A stretch of DNA of 64,000 nt. Source: Rhizobium rhizogenes. Lineage in GTDB: Bacteria > Pseudomonadota > Alphaproteobacteria > Rhizobiales > Rhizobiaceae. A model generated the notes under the pieces. That model ran no database searches, was not told the DNA's origin, and saw only the letters and a list, made by a program, of their open reading frames with translations. Location: the NCBI RefSeq assembly GCF_002005205.3, contig NZ_CP019701.2, positions 1,798,001-1,862,000 on the forward strand, given 5' to 3'. Shown in pieces: positions 33,901 to 42,738 of this stretch; position 1 is the stretch's first letter, and each line of letters starts with the position of its first letter. The position numbers and the translations under genes were made by a program.

Positions 33901-34617
33901 TCAGGCGGCTTTACGGGTAAAAAGACGCGCGGGTGGCGTACCGAGCCGCAGCAGGCGTTTCGGCAGCAGGCCAAGCACTTCGCCCGCGAATGCTCTGGCA
34001 TTCTCGACCGCCTTGTCGATATTGCTCACCTTGGTCTTATCGAGACAGAGAAGCGTGCCGCCAAGATCGAAAATATCGCGATAGGCGGCTCTCTCAACGA
34101 TCGGGGTGTTGAGAACCGAGACATTTTTCTCGGCCAGCAGCATCTTGACCAGCAGCAGCGAACGCGTCGCCACCATGGCGTTGACCCGCGTCAGCACGAT
34201 GGAATGAGCAATCTCCTTGCCCATCTTGCGGTTCAGAAATTCGATATGATCCAGAACCTCGGCGGCCCCGCGCGCATCCATGGCGCAGCCCTGAACCGGG
34301 ATCAGCACATGATCGGAAATGCCGAGAGCCATGGTCAGAAGCGGGGTCTTCGCTCCCGGCAGATCGATGATGAAACAGTCGGTGCTGGTTTTATTCTCGC
34401 GAATATGGCCCTCAAGCGATGCCATCGTCACATGCGAAATCACCGAAAGATTTTCGATATCACCTGATAATTCGTGCCAGCGGGAAATCCACAATTGCGG
34501 ATCGGCATCCAGAACCGTCACGCGGTGACCGCTGCGGGCCAGTTCGGTTGCCAGAAGCAGCACGGCGGTGGTTTTTCCGGCACCGCCCTTGGTATTGGCG
34601 AAAGTGATGACTGACAT
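33901..34617 (-). CDS. Orphan ParA-family ATPase
   Basis: 238-residue Walker-type ATPase starting MSVITFANTKGGAGKTTAVL, the deviant Walker A of ParA/MinD with its signature lysine; DADPQLWISRW follows, and the switch region CFIIDLPGAKTPLL. No ParB gene or parS-like repeats are adjacent, and size is that of short ParA proteins. Such orphans position cellular cargoes (for example VirC1, chemotaxis or polysaccharide systems). Sequence order KGGAGKTTA..LDAD..RW also resembles VirC1, but the cargo cannot be named. Confidence 0.88.
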   Translation of the reverse strand: MSVITFANTKGGAGKTTAVLLLATELARSGHRVTVLDADPQLWISRWHELSGDIENLSVISHVTMASLEGHIRENKTSTDCFIIDLPGAKTPLLTMALGISDHVLIPVQGCAMDARGAAEVLDHIEFLNRKMGKEIAHSIVLTRVNAMVATRSLLLVKMLLAEKNVSVLNTPIVERAAYRDIFDLGGTLLCLDKTKVSNIDKAVENARAFAGEVLGLLPKRLLRLGTPPARLFTRKAA

Positions 34618-34740
34618 GACACCCCCTGTTGGTCAGAGCCGTTTCATGCTCATTCACGCACCGAAGCAATTCATGGTGCTTTCCATAATCTTAACGAACA
34701 GGGTTAATAAAAGGCTAAGAACGGTTATGCCGGGCAACGA

Positions 34741-34770
34741 AAAGCCCGCGACCGGGTCGTCGCGGGCTTC
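34741..34770 (-). terminator. Terminator-like hairpin past the ADH gene
   Basis: AAGCCCGCGAC (34742-34752) pairs with GTCGCGGGCTT (34759-34769) around a short loop; the minus strand then reads TTTTCG. It lies between the alcohol dehydrogenase and ParA genes. A second perfect inverted repeat TTTCTTCTCCCC / GGGGAGAAGAAA at 34829-34855 lies closer to the ADH stop. Confidence 0.75.
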
Positions 34771-34828
34771 ATGGATTAGAGGTCATGTCGTAGCTCGGTT
34801 CTGATACAGGGCACGACGTTGCCGCTAT

Positions 34829-34855
34829 TTTCTTCTCCCCCTCGGGGAGAAGAAA
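34829..34855. repeat. 12-bp-arm inverted repeat downstream of ADH
   Basis: Arms TTTCTTCTCCCC and GGGGAGAAGAAA with a 3-nt loop (CTC). Likely an RNA stabiliser or terminator for the operon ending at 34907. Confidence 0.6.
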
Positions 34856-34906
34856 CAAGCAGCACCCTCTCAACCTCTCACAAACCTGATGAATAAAGGT
34901 AGCTCC

Positions 34907-36052
34907 TTAAAAGCAAGCCTCAAAAAGCGCCTTGGTATTTTCCAGCGTCATCGGCACCGGATTACCACTGCAGCTCGGATCCTTGATCGCTTCCGCCGCC
35001 AGTTCGTCGATACGATCCGGCTTGATGCCCATGGCGGTCAGGTTTTCCGGTACGCCGAGTTCCTTGCGAAGTTCCAGCACGTAATCATAAAAACCGTCGA
35101 AACCGCCGGAGATGCCGAGATAGGCGGCCGCGCGGGCAATCTTGTCTTCAATGGCCGGGCGGTTGAAGCGCAGCACGGCCGGCATGACGACGGCATTGGT
35201 CATGCCGTGATGGGTGTTGTAAACCGCGCCGATCGGATGCGAGAGCGAGTGAATGGCACCGAGACCCTTCTGGAAGGCCACCGCCCCCATCGCTGCCGCT
35301 GCCATCATATTGGTGCGCGCTTCAATATCCGTGCCGTCCCTATAGGCGCGCGGCAGGAATTCCTTGACGAGACGTAAGCCCTCCAGCGCCACGCCGGCGC
35401 TCATCGGGTGATAGAAGGGCGAGGAATAGGCTTCAAGGCAATGGGCAAAGGCATCCATGCCCGTACCGGCCGTGATGACCTTCGGCATGCCGACCGTCAG
35501 TTCCGGATCGCAGATGACGACGCCGGGCAACAGCTTCGGATGGAAGATGATCTTCTTCACATGGGTCTGCGAATTGGTGATGACGCTGGCGCGGCCGACT
35601 TCCGAACCCGTACCAGCGGTTGTCGGAACGGCGACAATGGGCGCGATCCTGGAAGCATCCGCCCGGGTCCACCAGTCGCCGATATCTTCGAAATCCCAGA
35701 CCGGACGTGTCTGCCCGGCCATGAAGGCAATGGTCTTGCCGAGATCGAGGCCAGAGCCGCCGCCAAAGGCGACGACACCGTCATGACCGCCATCGCGATA
35801 GGCTTTCACGCCGGCTTCCATGTTGATCTCGTTGGGGTTCGGATCGACCTCGGCGAAGATCGCCCGGCCGAGGCCTGCCTCTTCCAGCACGTCGAGCGCA
35901 TGCGCGGTGATCGCCATATTGGCAAGGCCGCGATCCGTCACGAGCAGCGGCTTCTTGATGCCGAGCGTCTTGCAGGCTTCCGCCAGTTCCTTGATCCGGC
36001 CACGGCCAAGCTTGACGGCGGTGGGGTAGCTCCAGTTGGCGACGATATTCAT
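34907..36052 (-). CDS. Iron-containing alcohol dehydrogenase
   Basis: Group III (iron-dependent) alcohol dehydrogenase, 381 residues. Start at 36052 (MNIVANWSYPTAVKLGRG) overlaps the upstream aldehyde dehydrogenase stop (ATGA); the longer frame runs over that gene. Motifs: GGGSGLDLGKTIA and PTTAGTGSEVGRASVI for NAD binding, and the metal-binding HxxxH pattern in GLGAIHSLSHPIGAVYNTHHG. The metal-ligand Asp/His set is complete by eye. Last gene of the predicted amino-alcohol operon; would oxidise a gamma-glutamyl-alcohol to the aldehyde. Confidence 0.92.
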   Translation of the reverse strand: MNIVANWSYPTAVKLGRGRIKELAEACKTLGIKKPLLVTDRGLANMAITAHALDVLEEAGLGRAIFAEVDPNPNEINMEAGVKAYRDGGHDGVVAFGGGSGLDLGKTIAFMAGQTRPVWDFEDIGDWWTRADASRIAPIVAVPTTAGTGSEVGRASVITNSQTHVKKIIFHPKLLPGVVICDPELTVGMPKVITAGTGMDAFAHCLEAYSSPFYHPMSAGVALEGLRLVKEFLPRAYRDGTDIEARTNMMAAAAMGAVAFQKGLGAIHSLSHPIGAVYNTHHGMTNAVVMPAVLRFNRPAIEDKIARAAAYLGISGGFDGFYDYVLELRKELGVPENLTAMGIKPDRIDELAAEAIKDPSCSGNPVPMTLENTKALFEACF

Positions 36053-37437
36053 TTCGTGACTTTCTTCAGATGGTAGGATTTCGGGCGGGTCAGGTTCTGG
36101 AAACCAAGGACGGAAAGCGAACCGCCACGGCCGGTTTCCTTCACACCGGTCCAGCAAAGCGCCGGGTCGAGATAATCGGCGCGGTTCATGAACACGGTTC
36201 CGGTCTCGATTTCGCGGCCGATCCTCGCGGCCCGTGTCGCATCCTGCGTCCAGAGCGAAGCGGTTAGGCCGTATTTGCTGTCATTCATCAGCGCGATGGC
36301 TTCATCGTCGTTCTTGACCTTCATGATGCCGATGGCGGGACCGAAAGTCTCTTCGGTCATGAATTCCATGGAATGATCGACATTGACGAGGATCTGCGGC
36401 GCGACATAAGCACTCTCGCCATCATCGGCCGGGAAAAGCTTCTGATCGACCAGCGCCTTGGCGCCCTTGGCAACGGCGTCGGCAATCTGCGCCCGCACCA
36501 CCTTGGCAAACCGCTTGTTGGCCATCGGCCCGAGCGTGGTTTCCTGCTCAAGCGGATTGCCGAGCTTGTAGTTGGACACCCACGCCACGGACTTCTCGAC
36601 GAATTCGTCATAGAGGTTTTCATTGACGTAGATGCGCTCGATACCGCAGCAGCATTGCCCGGAATTATAGGTGCCGCCATCCATCAGCGTATCGACGGCG
36701 GCGTCGAGATCGGCATCCTCCATCACATAACCGGGGTCCTTGCCGCCGAGTTCAAGCCCGAGGCCGGTGAAGGTGCCGGCAGCGGCGCGTTCGATGGCAC
36801 GGCCGCCTTCCACCGAACCGGTGAAATTGACGAAGTTGAACAGGCCCTCGGAAATCAGCGCAGAAGTCGTGCCATGGTCGAGGAAGACGTTGATGAAGAC
36901 ATCGTCAGGCACCCCAGCCTCGACGAAAGCCCGCACCATGCGCTCGCCGACCAGCAACGTCTGCGCCGCATGTTTGATGACCACCGTGTTGCCGGCCATC
37001 AAAGCGGGCGCGACGGTGTTGATTGCCGTCATGTAAGGATAGTTCCACGGCGCGATGACGAAGACCACGCCATGCGCCTCGCGCTCGATGCGGCGTTCGA
37101 AATTGCCGCTTTCCTCGATGACGAGCGGCGCCAGCGCATCGGCGGCGATGGAGGCGACATAATTGGAGCGCTCGTTGAAGCCCTTGAACTCGCCGCCATA
37201 ACGCACCGGACGGCCCATCATATGCGCCAGTTCCGGCACAACCTCCGCCACCATTTCGTTGAGGCGCGCCACACCCTTCAGAACCAGCTGAACGCGGTCC
37301 TCAAGCGGGCGTCGGGCCCAGTCTCTTTGCGCCTTGCGCGCTCTCGAAACGGCGGCCCGCGCCGCCTCCAGCGACATCGCCTCCCGCTCGGCATAAACCG
37401 AGCCGTCGATGGGCGAGATATTCTGGATCATGGTCAT
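36049..37437 (-). CDS. NAD(P)-dependent aldehyde dehydrogenase
   Basis: 462-residue aldehyde dehydrogenase. Conserved elements: APWNYPYMTAINTVAPALMAGN, NFTGSVEGGR (nucleotide site), LELGGKDPGYV with the general-base Glu, catalytic Cys in NSGQCCCGIERIYV, and EETFGPAIGIM. Three cysteines in a row at the active site are unusual. In the operon it follows the glutamine-synthetase-like gene by 18 nt and overlaps the alcohol dehydrogenase, fitting oxidation of an aldehyde intermediate to the acid. Confidence 0.93.
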   Translation of the reverse strand: MTMIQNISPIDGSVYAEREAMSLEAARAAVSRARKAQRDWARRPLEDRVQLVLKGVARLNEMVAEVVPELAHMMGRPVRYGGEFKGFNERSNYVASIAADALAPLVIEESGNFERRIEREAHGVVFVIAPWNYPYMTAINTVAPALMAGNTVVIKHAAQTLLVGERMVRAFVEAGVPDDVFINVFLDHGTTSALISEGLFNFVNFTGSVEGGRAIERAAAGTFTGLGLELGGKDPGYVMEDADLDAAVDTLMDGGTYNSGQCCCGIERIYVNENLYDEFVEKSVAWVSNYKLGNPLEQETTLGPMANKRFAKVVRAQIADAVAKGAKALVDQKLFPADDGESAYVAPQILVNVDHSMEFMTEETFGPAIGIMKVKNDDEAIALMNDSKYGLTASLWTQDATRAARIGREIETGTVFMNRADYLDPALCWTGVKETGRGGSLSVLGFQNLTRPKSYHLKKVTK

Positions 37438-37455
37438 GATGTTTTCCCGTAATGA

Positions 37456-38823
37456 TTAGGCTCGTTCGAAACCGCGCGCCACTTCCCAGTCGGTCACGCG
37501 GCGGTCGTATTCTTCCTGTTCCCACCGTCCGGCATGGACGTAATGATCGATCACATCGTCGCCGAAAGCGTTGCGCAGCATTTTCGATCCGTCCAGAAAG
37601 GCAGTGGCGTCACGCAGGGTCTTGGGTATCTCGCGCACATCCTTGCCGCCATAGGCGTCACCGACAAAAGCGGGCTCAAGTTCAAGTTTATTTTCGATGC
37701 CGTCAATGCCTGCCGCAAGCAAAGCCGCCATGGCGAGATAGGGATTGAGATCGGATCCGCCGACGCGGCATTCGATGCGGATGCCCTTCGTGCCCTCGCC
37801 GCACAGGCGATATCCGGCCGTGCGGTTGTCGAGGCTCCAGATCGCCTTGGTGGGCGCAAACGTGCCGGCCATGAACCGCTTGTAGGAATTGATATAGGGC
37901 GCCAGGAAATAGGTTATCTCGCTGGCATGGGCCAGAAGCCCGGCAACATAATGCCGCATCAGCTCCGACATGCCATGCTTGGCATCCTTGTCGAGGAAGG
38001 CCGGCGTCTTGCCGTCGAGGCTCCACAGCGACTGGTGAATATGCGAGGAACTGCCGGCGGCATTGTAGTTCCACTTGGCAAGGAAGGTCACCGCCTTGCC
38101 TTTCGACCAGGCGATCTCCTTGGTGGCGTTCTTGATGATGGCGTGCCGGTCGGCCATGGTCAGCGCATCGGCATAACGCACGTTGATCTCCGCCTGACCG
38201 GCGGACGCTTCGCCCTTGGAGTTTTCGACCGGAATGCCGGCACCCTGAAGGCCCTTGCGCAGCGCCCGCATGACATCCTCTTCCTTGGTCGTCTGGAAGA
38301 TATGGTAATCCTCATTATAACCGCTGGCGAGGTTCAGCCCCTTGTAACCGCTGGCGCGCGCCGCATCGAAGGTCTGGTCGAACAGGAAAAATTCCAGTTC
38401 GGTCGCCATATAGGCCTTGAGCCCCATGGCCTCCAGCCGCGCCACCTGTTTTTTCAACAACGCGCGGGGCGAATGCGGCACCTCTTCGTGGGTGTGATGA
38501 TCGAGTACATCACAGAGCACCAGCGCCGTGCCTTCCAGCCACGGCACCCGTCGCAGCGTCGAAAGGTCGGGTTTCAGCACATAGTCGCCATAGCCCTTTT
38601 CCCAGCTGGACGATTTGTAGCCGGGAACGGTTTCCATCTCCATGTCGGTGGCAAGCACGTAATTGCAGCTATGGGTTTCCTCATAGGCGCTTTCGACGAA
38701 GAACTCGGCCTGGAACCGCTTGCCCATCAGACGCCCCTGCATGTCGACAAGGCAGGCCAGAACCGTGTCGATGCGCCCTTCGGCGACATCCATCTTGAGC
38801 GCGTCGAATGTGTAGCTCGTCAT
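37456..38823 (-). CDS. Glutamine-synthetase-like gamma-glutamyl-amine synthetase
   Basis: 455-residue member of the glutamine synthetase superfamily, divergent from GlnA. The ATP/metal glutamates ATELEFFLFD and GEASAGQAEIN, the NAAGSSSHIHQSL histidine motif and the KRFMAGTFAPTKAIWSLDNRTAGYR arginine region are all present (quoted in parts), so it is probably active. Related enzymes ligate glutamate to amines, for example PuuA (putrescine) and Streptomyces GlnA4 (ethanolamine). The adjacent ethanolamine-type permease favours ethanolamine or another amino-alcohol. Good ribosome binding site AAAGGGA. Confidence 0.88.
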   Translation of the reverse strand: MTSYTFDALKMDVAEGRIDTVLACLVDMQGRLMGKRFQAEFFVESAYEETHSCNYVLATDMEMETVPGYKSSSWEKGYGDYVLKPDLSTLRRVPWLEGTALVLCDVLDHHTHEEVPHSPRALLKKQVARLEAMGLKAYMATELEFFLFDQTFDAARASGYKGLNLASGYNEDYHIFQTTKEEDVMRALRKGLQGAGIPVENSKGEASAGQAEINVRYADALTMADRHAIIKNATKEIAWSKGKAVTFLAKWNYNAAGSSSHIHQSLWSLDGKTPAFLDKDAKHGMSELMRHYVAGLLAHASEITYFLAPYINSYKRFMAGTFAPTKAIWSLDNRTAGYRLCGEGTKGIRIECRVGGSDLNPYLAMAALLAAGIDGIENKLELEPAFVGDAYGGKDVREIPKTLRDATAFLDGSKMLRNAFGDDVIDHYVHAGRWEQEEYDRRVTDWEVARGFERA

Positions 38824-38889
38824 TTTGTCCGTTCCCTTTTTGTGTGGCGATCGGGCGGCCGGCAGACGGCCGCCCGTTTCGTTTGAGCA

Positions 38890-40404
38890 TCAGGCCTTTG
38901 CAGCCGCCGCTGCCATGGCAGCCTGCTTGTGCTCCAGCGCGAATTCCTCTTCCGGCGACAGGATGAGGCGGTGGCGTCCGACAAAGGCGAAATAGGCGAT
39001 CGCCACGGCAAACCAGACGGCGACCCAGAGAACGCCCTTGGTGAAGTTCGGATCCTGGATCTGGTAAAGCAGCGTGACGATGGCGATGATGATCGTCAGC
39101 ACCGCACCCGGAATGCCGAAGGGCGAACGGAACGGCCGCTCGATATGCGGCAGGTTCTTGCGGAGCAGGATGAAGGAAACCGCCTGCATGATGTAGGAGA
39201 ACATGGCGCCGAACACGGCCATGTTCAAAAGCACGCTGCCGATGATGCTGCCGCCCTCTTCCGCACCCAGCGAGAACCAGATGACGAGCATGACCGCGAG
39301 GCCGACGACAGCGCCGGCGATATTGGCAACGAAGGGTGTGCGGTATTTCGAGTGGGTGATCGACAGCACGGTCGGGAAATAACCCGCACGCGACAGCGAA
39401 TAGATCTGCCGGCCCTGCGCATAAAGGATCGTATGGAAGCTGGCGATCAGGCCGGTCAATGCGACAAGGCCAAGCAGCACGACACCGCCATCGCCATAGA
39501 TAGCCTTGAAACCATCCAGCAGCGGCTCAAGCGAGGAACCGAGATGGAAGGCGCCGACACCCGGCAGCGACGGGTTGAGCAGCACGATCATGAAGGCGGA
39601 TACCATCAGCGTGATGACGCCGAGGATGATGCCCTTCGGCATGTCGCGTTTCGGATCGACCGATTCTTCGGCGGCCAGCGGCAATTGCTCGATGGCGAGG
39701 AACAGCCAGACCGCGAAAGGCAGCGTGGCGAGAACACCTGAAAAGCCGAAGGGGAAGAAGGAACCGCCGCCTTCCGGCAGCTCCACCGCCTTGCCATCAG
39801 GGCCAACACCGATATTCAGCGCGTAACGCGAAAAATCGATATTCGGGATGGCGCTGATCCAGAAGAACACCAGAACGCCGAGCGAAATCAGCGTGATGAT
39901 CAGGGTGACCTTGAAGGAAAGCTCCAGCCCGAAGACGTTGAGGGCAAGGAAGATCGCATAGAAGGCTATCCACACAAAGGGTGAATAGGCGGGATCAAGC
40001 CCGAGGATGGAATTCACGTAGGCGGTGATGAAGGTGACGACGACCGCCGGCGTCAACACATATTCGACATTCTCGCAAAGTCCGGTGACGAAGCCGCCCC
40101 ACGGGCCCATGGCCGTGCGGGCGAAGGAATAGGCAGCACCGGTGTGCGGAAGCGCCGGGCTCATTTCCGCGATCGAAAATGTCAGCCCGAGATACATGAT
40201 GGCGATGATGATGCCCGCCACCAGCATGCCGCCCCAGCCGCCGGTGGAAAAGCCGAAATTCCATCCGGAAAAATGCCCTGATATGACCGCACCGACGCCG
40301 AGCGACCAGAGCGACCACACCCCCGCATAACGGGAAAGTCCGCGTTTTTCGAAATAGGATGCATCAGCCTTCTTATAGCTGACGCCTGACGATGAACTGT
40401 CCAT
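38890..40404 (-). CDS. APC-family permease, ethanolamine-type
   Basis: 504-residue amino acid/amine permease with about 12 membrane segments. Start at 40404 (MDSSSSGVSYKKADA) follows GGAGAGAAGG; the frame opens ten codons earlier. N-terminal VWSLWSLGVGAVISGHFSGW, with GW-N motif and GGAYSFARTAMGPWGGF-like region (TGAAYSFARTAMGPWGG), resembles the ethanolamine permease subfamily (EutP/Eat). It would import the substrate of the catabolic genes downstream. A 66-nt gap separates it from the glutamine-synthetase-like gene. Confidence 0.85.
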   Translation of the reverse strand: MDSSSSGVSYKKADASYFEKRGLSRYAGVWSLWSLGVGAVISGHFSGWNFGFSTGGWGGMLVAGIIIAIMYLGLTFSIAEMSPALPHTGAAYSFARTAMGPWGGFVTGLCENVEYVLTPAVVVTFITAYVNSILGLDPAYSPFVWIAFYAIFLALNVFGLELSFKVTLIITLISLGVLVFFWISAIPNIDFSRYALNIGVGPDGKAVELPEGGGSFFPFGFSGVLATLPFAVWLFLAIEQLPLAAEESVDPKRDMPKGIILGVITLMVSAFMIVLLNPSLPGVGAFHLGSSLEPLLDGFKAIYGDGGVVLLGLVALTGLIASFHTILYAQGRQIYSLSRAGYFPTVLSITHSKYRTPFVANIAGAVVGLAVMLVIWFSLGAEEGGSIIGSVLLNMAVFGAMFSYIMQAVSFILLRKNLPHIERPFRSPFGIPGAVLTIIIAIVTLLYQIQDPNFTKGVLWVAVWFAVAIAYFAFVGRHRLILSPEEEFALEHKQAAMAAAAAKA

Positions 40405-40574
40405 GCCCTTCTCTCCTGAATAAGAAAAAAACAAGCCAGTCAGCCGTTATTGGCCGATTGTGCCCCAGTTTTCAGCACCTGCGGAAGGTTTCCGCGCTGT
40501 GCCGCACGCACTTGCTGTTCCCTTGCCGCTTCATGCCTTTCCGGCTTTCCCTGAATGTCGGCAGTCTCGTTTGG

Positions 40575-40609
40575 TGGCCGGCCCCGGTGTTTTCACCATC
40601 GGCCGGCCA
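40575..40609 (-). repeat. GGCCGGCC hairpin between hydrolase and permease genes
   Basis: TGGCCGGCC (40575-40583) and GGCCGGCCA (40601-40609) enclose an inner GGTG-TTTT-CACC hairpin. It lies in the 213-bp gap inside the predicted operon, without a T-run; possibly a processing or attenuation point that sets different levels of hydrolase and permease mRNA. Confidence 0.55.
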
Positions 40610-40617
40610 TAGCTCCC

Positions 40618-41391
40618 TCACTCATCGATCGATGAGAGTGCCTTCCCCATAAGTTCGTGGAGGAAACCGGCGATGGCCGCCTGCTCTCCTTCATTGGTGA
40701 TCAGATCGTTGCGGATTTCGATCATCACGTTCAAAAGCCCGCCCGGCAGCGCATGCAGCCTCAGCGTATGCGTCACGCCGTCTTCCGGACCATAGGGGTC
40801 GTTGCGTTTGACCGTGAGCGCCGACCCTTCGGCGCCCGCCAGCATCGCATCGGCCAGGCGGCTGTCGCTGTCATGCAGGATGCCGATCTGAACCTGCCGG
40901 AACTGCCCGTGATAGACCGGCGTGAAACTGTGGATGGTCACCACCACCACCCTGCGGCCCGCAGCCTGACGCCCGGCGATGATTTCGCTCACCCGATCAT
41001 GAAACGGCACGTAAAGCGCCGAAGTACGGGCAAAACGCTCCGCTTCGGAAAGGTCGAGATTGCCGGGAATATTGTAGATTTCGCTTTTCACCGGCATGGC
41101 GGAAGGCGATTCGGGCGGCCGGTTGCAATCATAGACGAGCCGCGAGAACCGCTGGTAGACGAGCGTGGCGTCAAGGCTTTTCGACAGCAGCCGCGCAACG
41201 GCAAGGGCACCCGGGTCCCAGGCCGCATGGCTGGAAAGCACATCGGGCGAAAGACCGAGCGTACCGAATTTTTCCGGAATGGTGGCAGAGGCATGCTCAC
41301 AGACGAGAAGGACGTCGCCCTTCGCCGCGGCGTTCTCGACACCGACCGCCTGCCCTTCCGCCTGCGTGAAAAAATCCGAACGCACCGTCAT
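40618..41391 (-). CDS. N-formylglutamate amidohydrolase-family protein
   Basis: 257-residue zinc hydrolase of the N-formylglutamate amidohydrolase (HutG-like) family. Start at 41391 (MTVRSDFFTQ); the frame is open 12 codons earlier. Motifs: LLVCEHASATIPEKFGTLGLS with the metal-binding E-H, HAAWDPGALAVARLLS, YDCNRPPESPSAMP, TIHSFTPVYHG and IEIRNDLI. No histidine-degradation genes are adjacent, so in this operon it may hydrolyse another N-acylated or gamma-glutamyl glutamate derivative. First gene on the minus strand next to the divergent RpiR regulator. Confidence 0.9.
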   Translation of the reverse strand: MTVRSDFFTQAEGQAVGVENAAAKGDVLLVCEHASATIPEKFGTLGLSPDVLSSHAAWDPGALAVARLLSKSLDATLVYQRFSRLVYDCNRPPESPSAMPVKSEIYNIPGNLDLSEAERFARTSALYVPFHDRVSEIIAGRQAAGRRVVVVTIHSFTPVYHGQFRQVQIGILHDSDSRLADAMLAGAEGSALTVKRNDPYGPEDGVTHTLRLHALPGGLLNVMIEIRNDLITNEGEQAAIAGFLHELMGKALSSIDE

Positions 41392-41473
41392 GAAAGCACC
41401 CCGCCGGGGAACCCCGCTCCCCGCCAATGACGAAAAGAATTCTTCACATTATTGCGAGTGTCAAATGGAATTT

Positions 41474-41489
41474 TGAAATTTTCTCTTCA
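41474..41489. promoter_or_regulatory. Candidate RpiR operator
   Basis: TGAAATTTTCTCTTCA: TGAA/TTCA ends with an AT-rich centre, similar in style to reported RpiR-family sites, located in the 177-bp divergent region between the hydrolase and regulator genes. Weak symmetry, so tentative. Confidence 0.4.
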
Positions 41490-41568
41490 TTTTTCCCATT
41501 GACTCGATAGCTGGCGCAGATGTTTATTTTAGCCGATAGACCGGCATAAAGACCGGAAGGGGAAAGAT

Positions 41569-42447
41569 TTGCGCAGCACGACGGCGACCGTGTCGGATGT
41601 CATCCATGCCCATTACGACGCGCTGACCCGTTCGGAAAGACGGCTGGCGGAGAGCCTGCTTGGCAACTACCCCGTATCCGGTCTCGGCAGCATCACCACC
41701 ATCGCTGAAAATGCCGGCGTTTCGACGCCGACGGTGGCGCGCATGGTGCAGAAGCTCGGTTACAAGGGCTATCCGGAATTCCAGGCGCATCTGCATCAGG
41801 AACTGGAGGCGACGATCTCCGGCCCGGTCGCCAAGCACGACCGCTGGGCGACCAATGCGCCCGGCCTGCACATTCTCAACCGCTTCGCCGATGCCATTAC
41901 CGGCAATCTGCGCGATACGCTGAGCGATCTCGACACCGCCGTCTTCGACAATGCCGCAGCGCTGCTTTCCGACCGCAAGCGCAGCATCTATTTCGTCGGC
42001 GGACGCATCACCGGGGCGATCGCCGAATATTTCTTCACCCATATGCAGGTGATCCGCCCGAAAACGACGCTGATGTCATCGAATTCCAGCGCCTGGCCGC
42101 AATATATGCTGAACATGAACGCCGGTGACGTGCTGGTGATCTTCGACATCCGCCGTTACGAGCATGACATGACGACGCTTGCCGAAGTGGCGAGGGCAAA
42201 CGGTGTTGAAATCATCCTCTTCACGGATCAGTGGACCTCACCGGTGGCCCGCCACGCCCTGCACACCTTCCGGGTAAAAATAGAGGCGCCCTCGGCATGG
42301 GATTCCTCCGTCGTGACATTATTCGTCGTCGAGGCGCTGATTGAGGCCGTCCAGAGCGGCACCTGGGATGAAACCAAGGAACGCATGAACGCGCTGGAAG
42401 GCCTGTTCGAACAGACGCGTCTGTTCCGCAGGCCGGACAGAACATGA
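41569..42447 (+). CDS. RpiR-family transcription regulator (HTH + SIS)
   Basis: 292-residue regulator translated from a TTG at 41569 preceded by AAGGGG. An N-terminal RpiR helix-turn-helix (YDALTRSERRLAESLLGNYP..GSITTIAENAGVSTPTVARMVQKLGYKGYPEFQ, in parts) precedes a SIS sugar-phosphate-type ligand domain (about residues 125-260). SIS domains usually sense phosphosugars, but RpiR proteins next to amine catabolism exist. Divergent from the operon starting with the hydrolase gene, which it probably controls. Confidence 0.9.
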   Translation: MRSTTATVSDVIHAHYDALTRSERRLAESLLGNYPVSGLGSITTIAENAGVSTPTVARMVQKLGYKGYPEFQAHLHQELEATISGPVAKHDRWATNAPGLHILNRFADAITGNLRDTLSDLDTAVFDNAAALLSDRKRSIYFVGGRITGAIAEYFFTHMQVIRPKTTLMSSNSSAWPQYMLNMNAGDVLVIFDIRRYEHDMTTLAEVARANGVEIILFTDQWTSPVARHALHTFRVKIEAPSAWDSSVVTLFVVEALIEAVQSGTWDETKERMNALEGLFEQTRLFRRPDRT

Positions 42448-42738
42448 AATTGCATAGCCGGCAACTTGCTTGACGCGGATGTCGCGCGCTGATTGGATAC
42501 CTGTGATCGCTACCAGCACGATAAAACAGGATAAGTAACCAAGCTGGGGAACAGATCTGGCCAACAAGGATGATGAGGGGATTATCCCGCGATTGCAGGC
42601 ACAAAAGCCTGATGATGGCGGAAAATGGGCGTAAAGTGGCGGAATCCGGATAAATAAATTGCAATCCAGCCGTCACATTAGCTTCATCTAGAATCCGTAT
42701 CAGCGTCCGCAATATGAGAACACGAAGAGGAGAAAAAA
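42448..42738. other. Intergenic region upstream of ABC importer
   Basis: 291 bp without a gene. Near 42670-42687 lies CCGTCAC-ATTA-GCTTCAT, an imperfect Pho-box-like pair with 11-bp spacing (6 of 7 and 4 of 7 matches). The ribosome binding site GAAGAGGAG precedes the GTG start at 42739. Confidence 0.45.
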
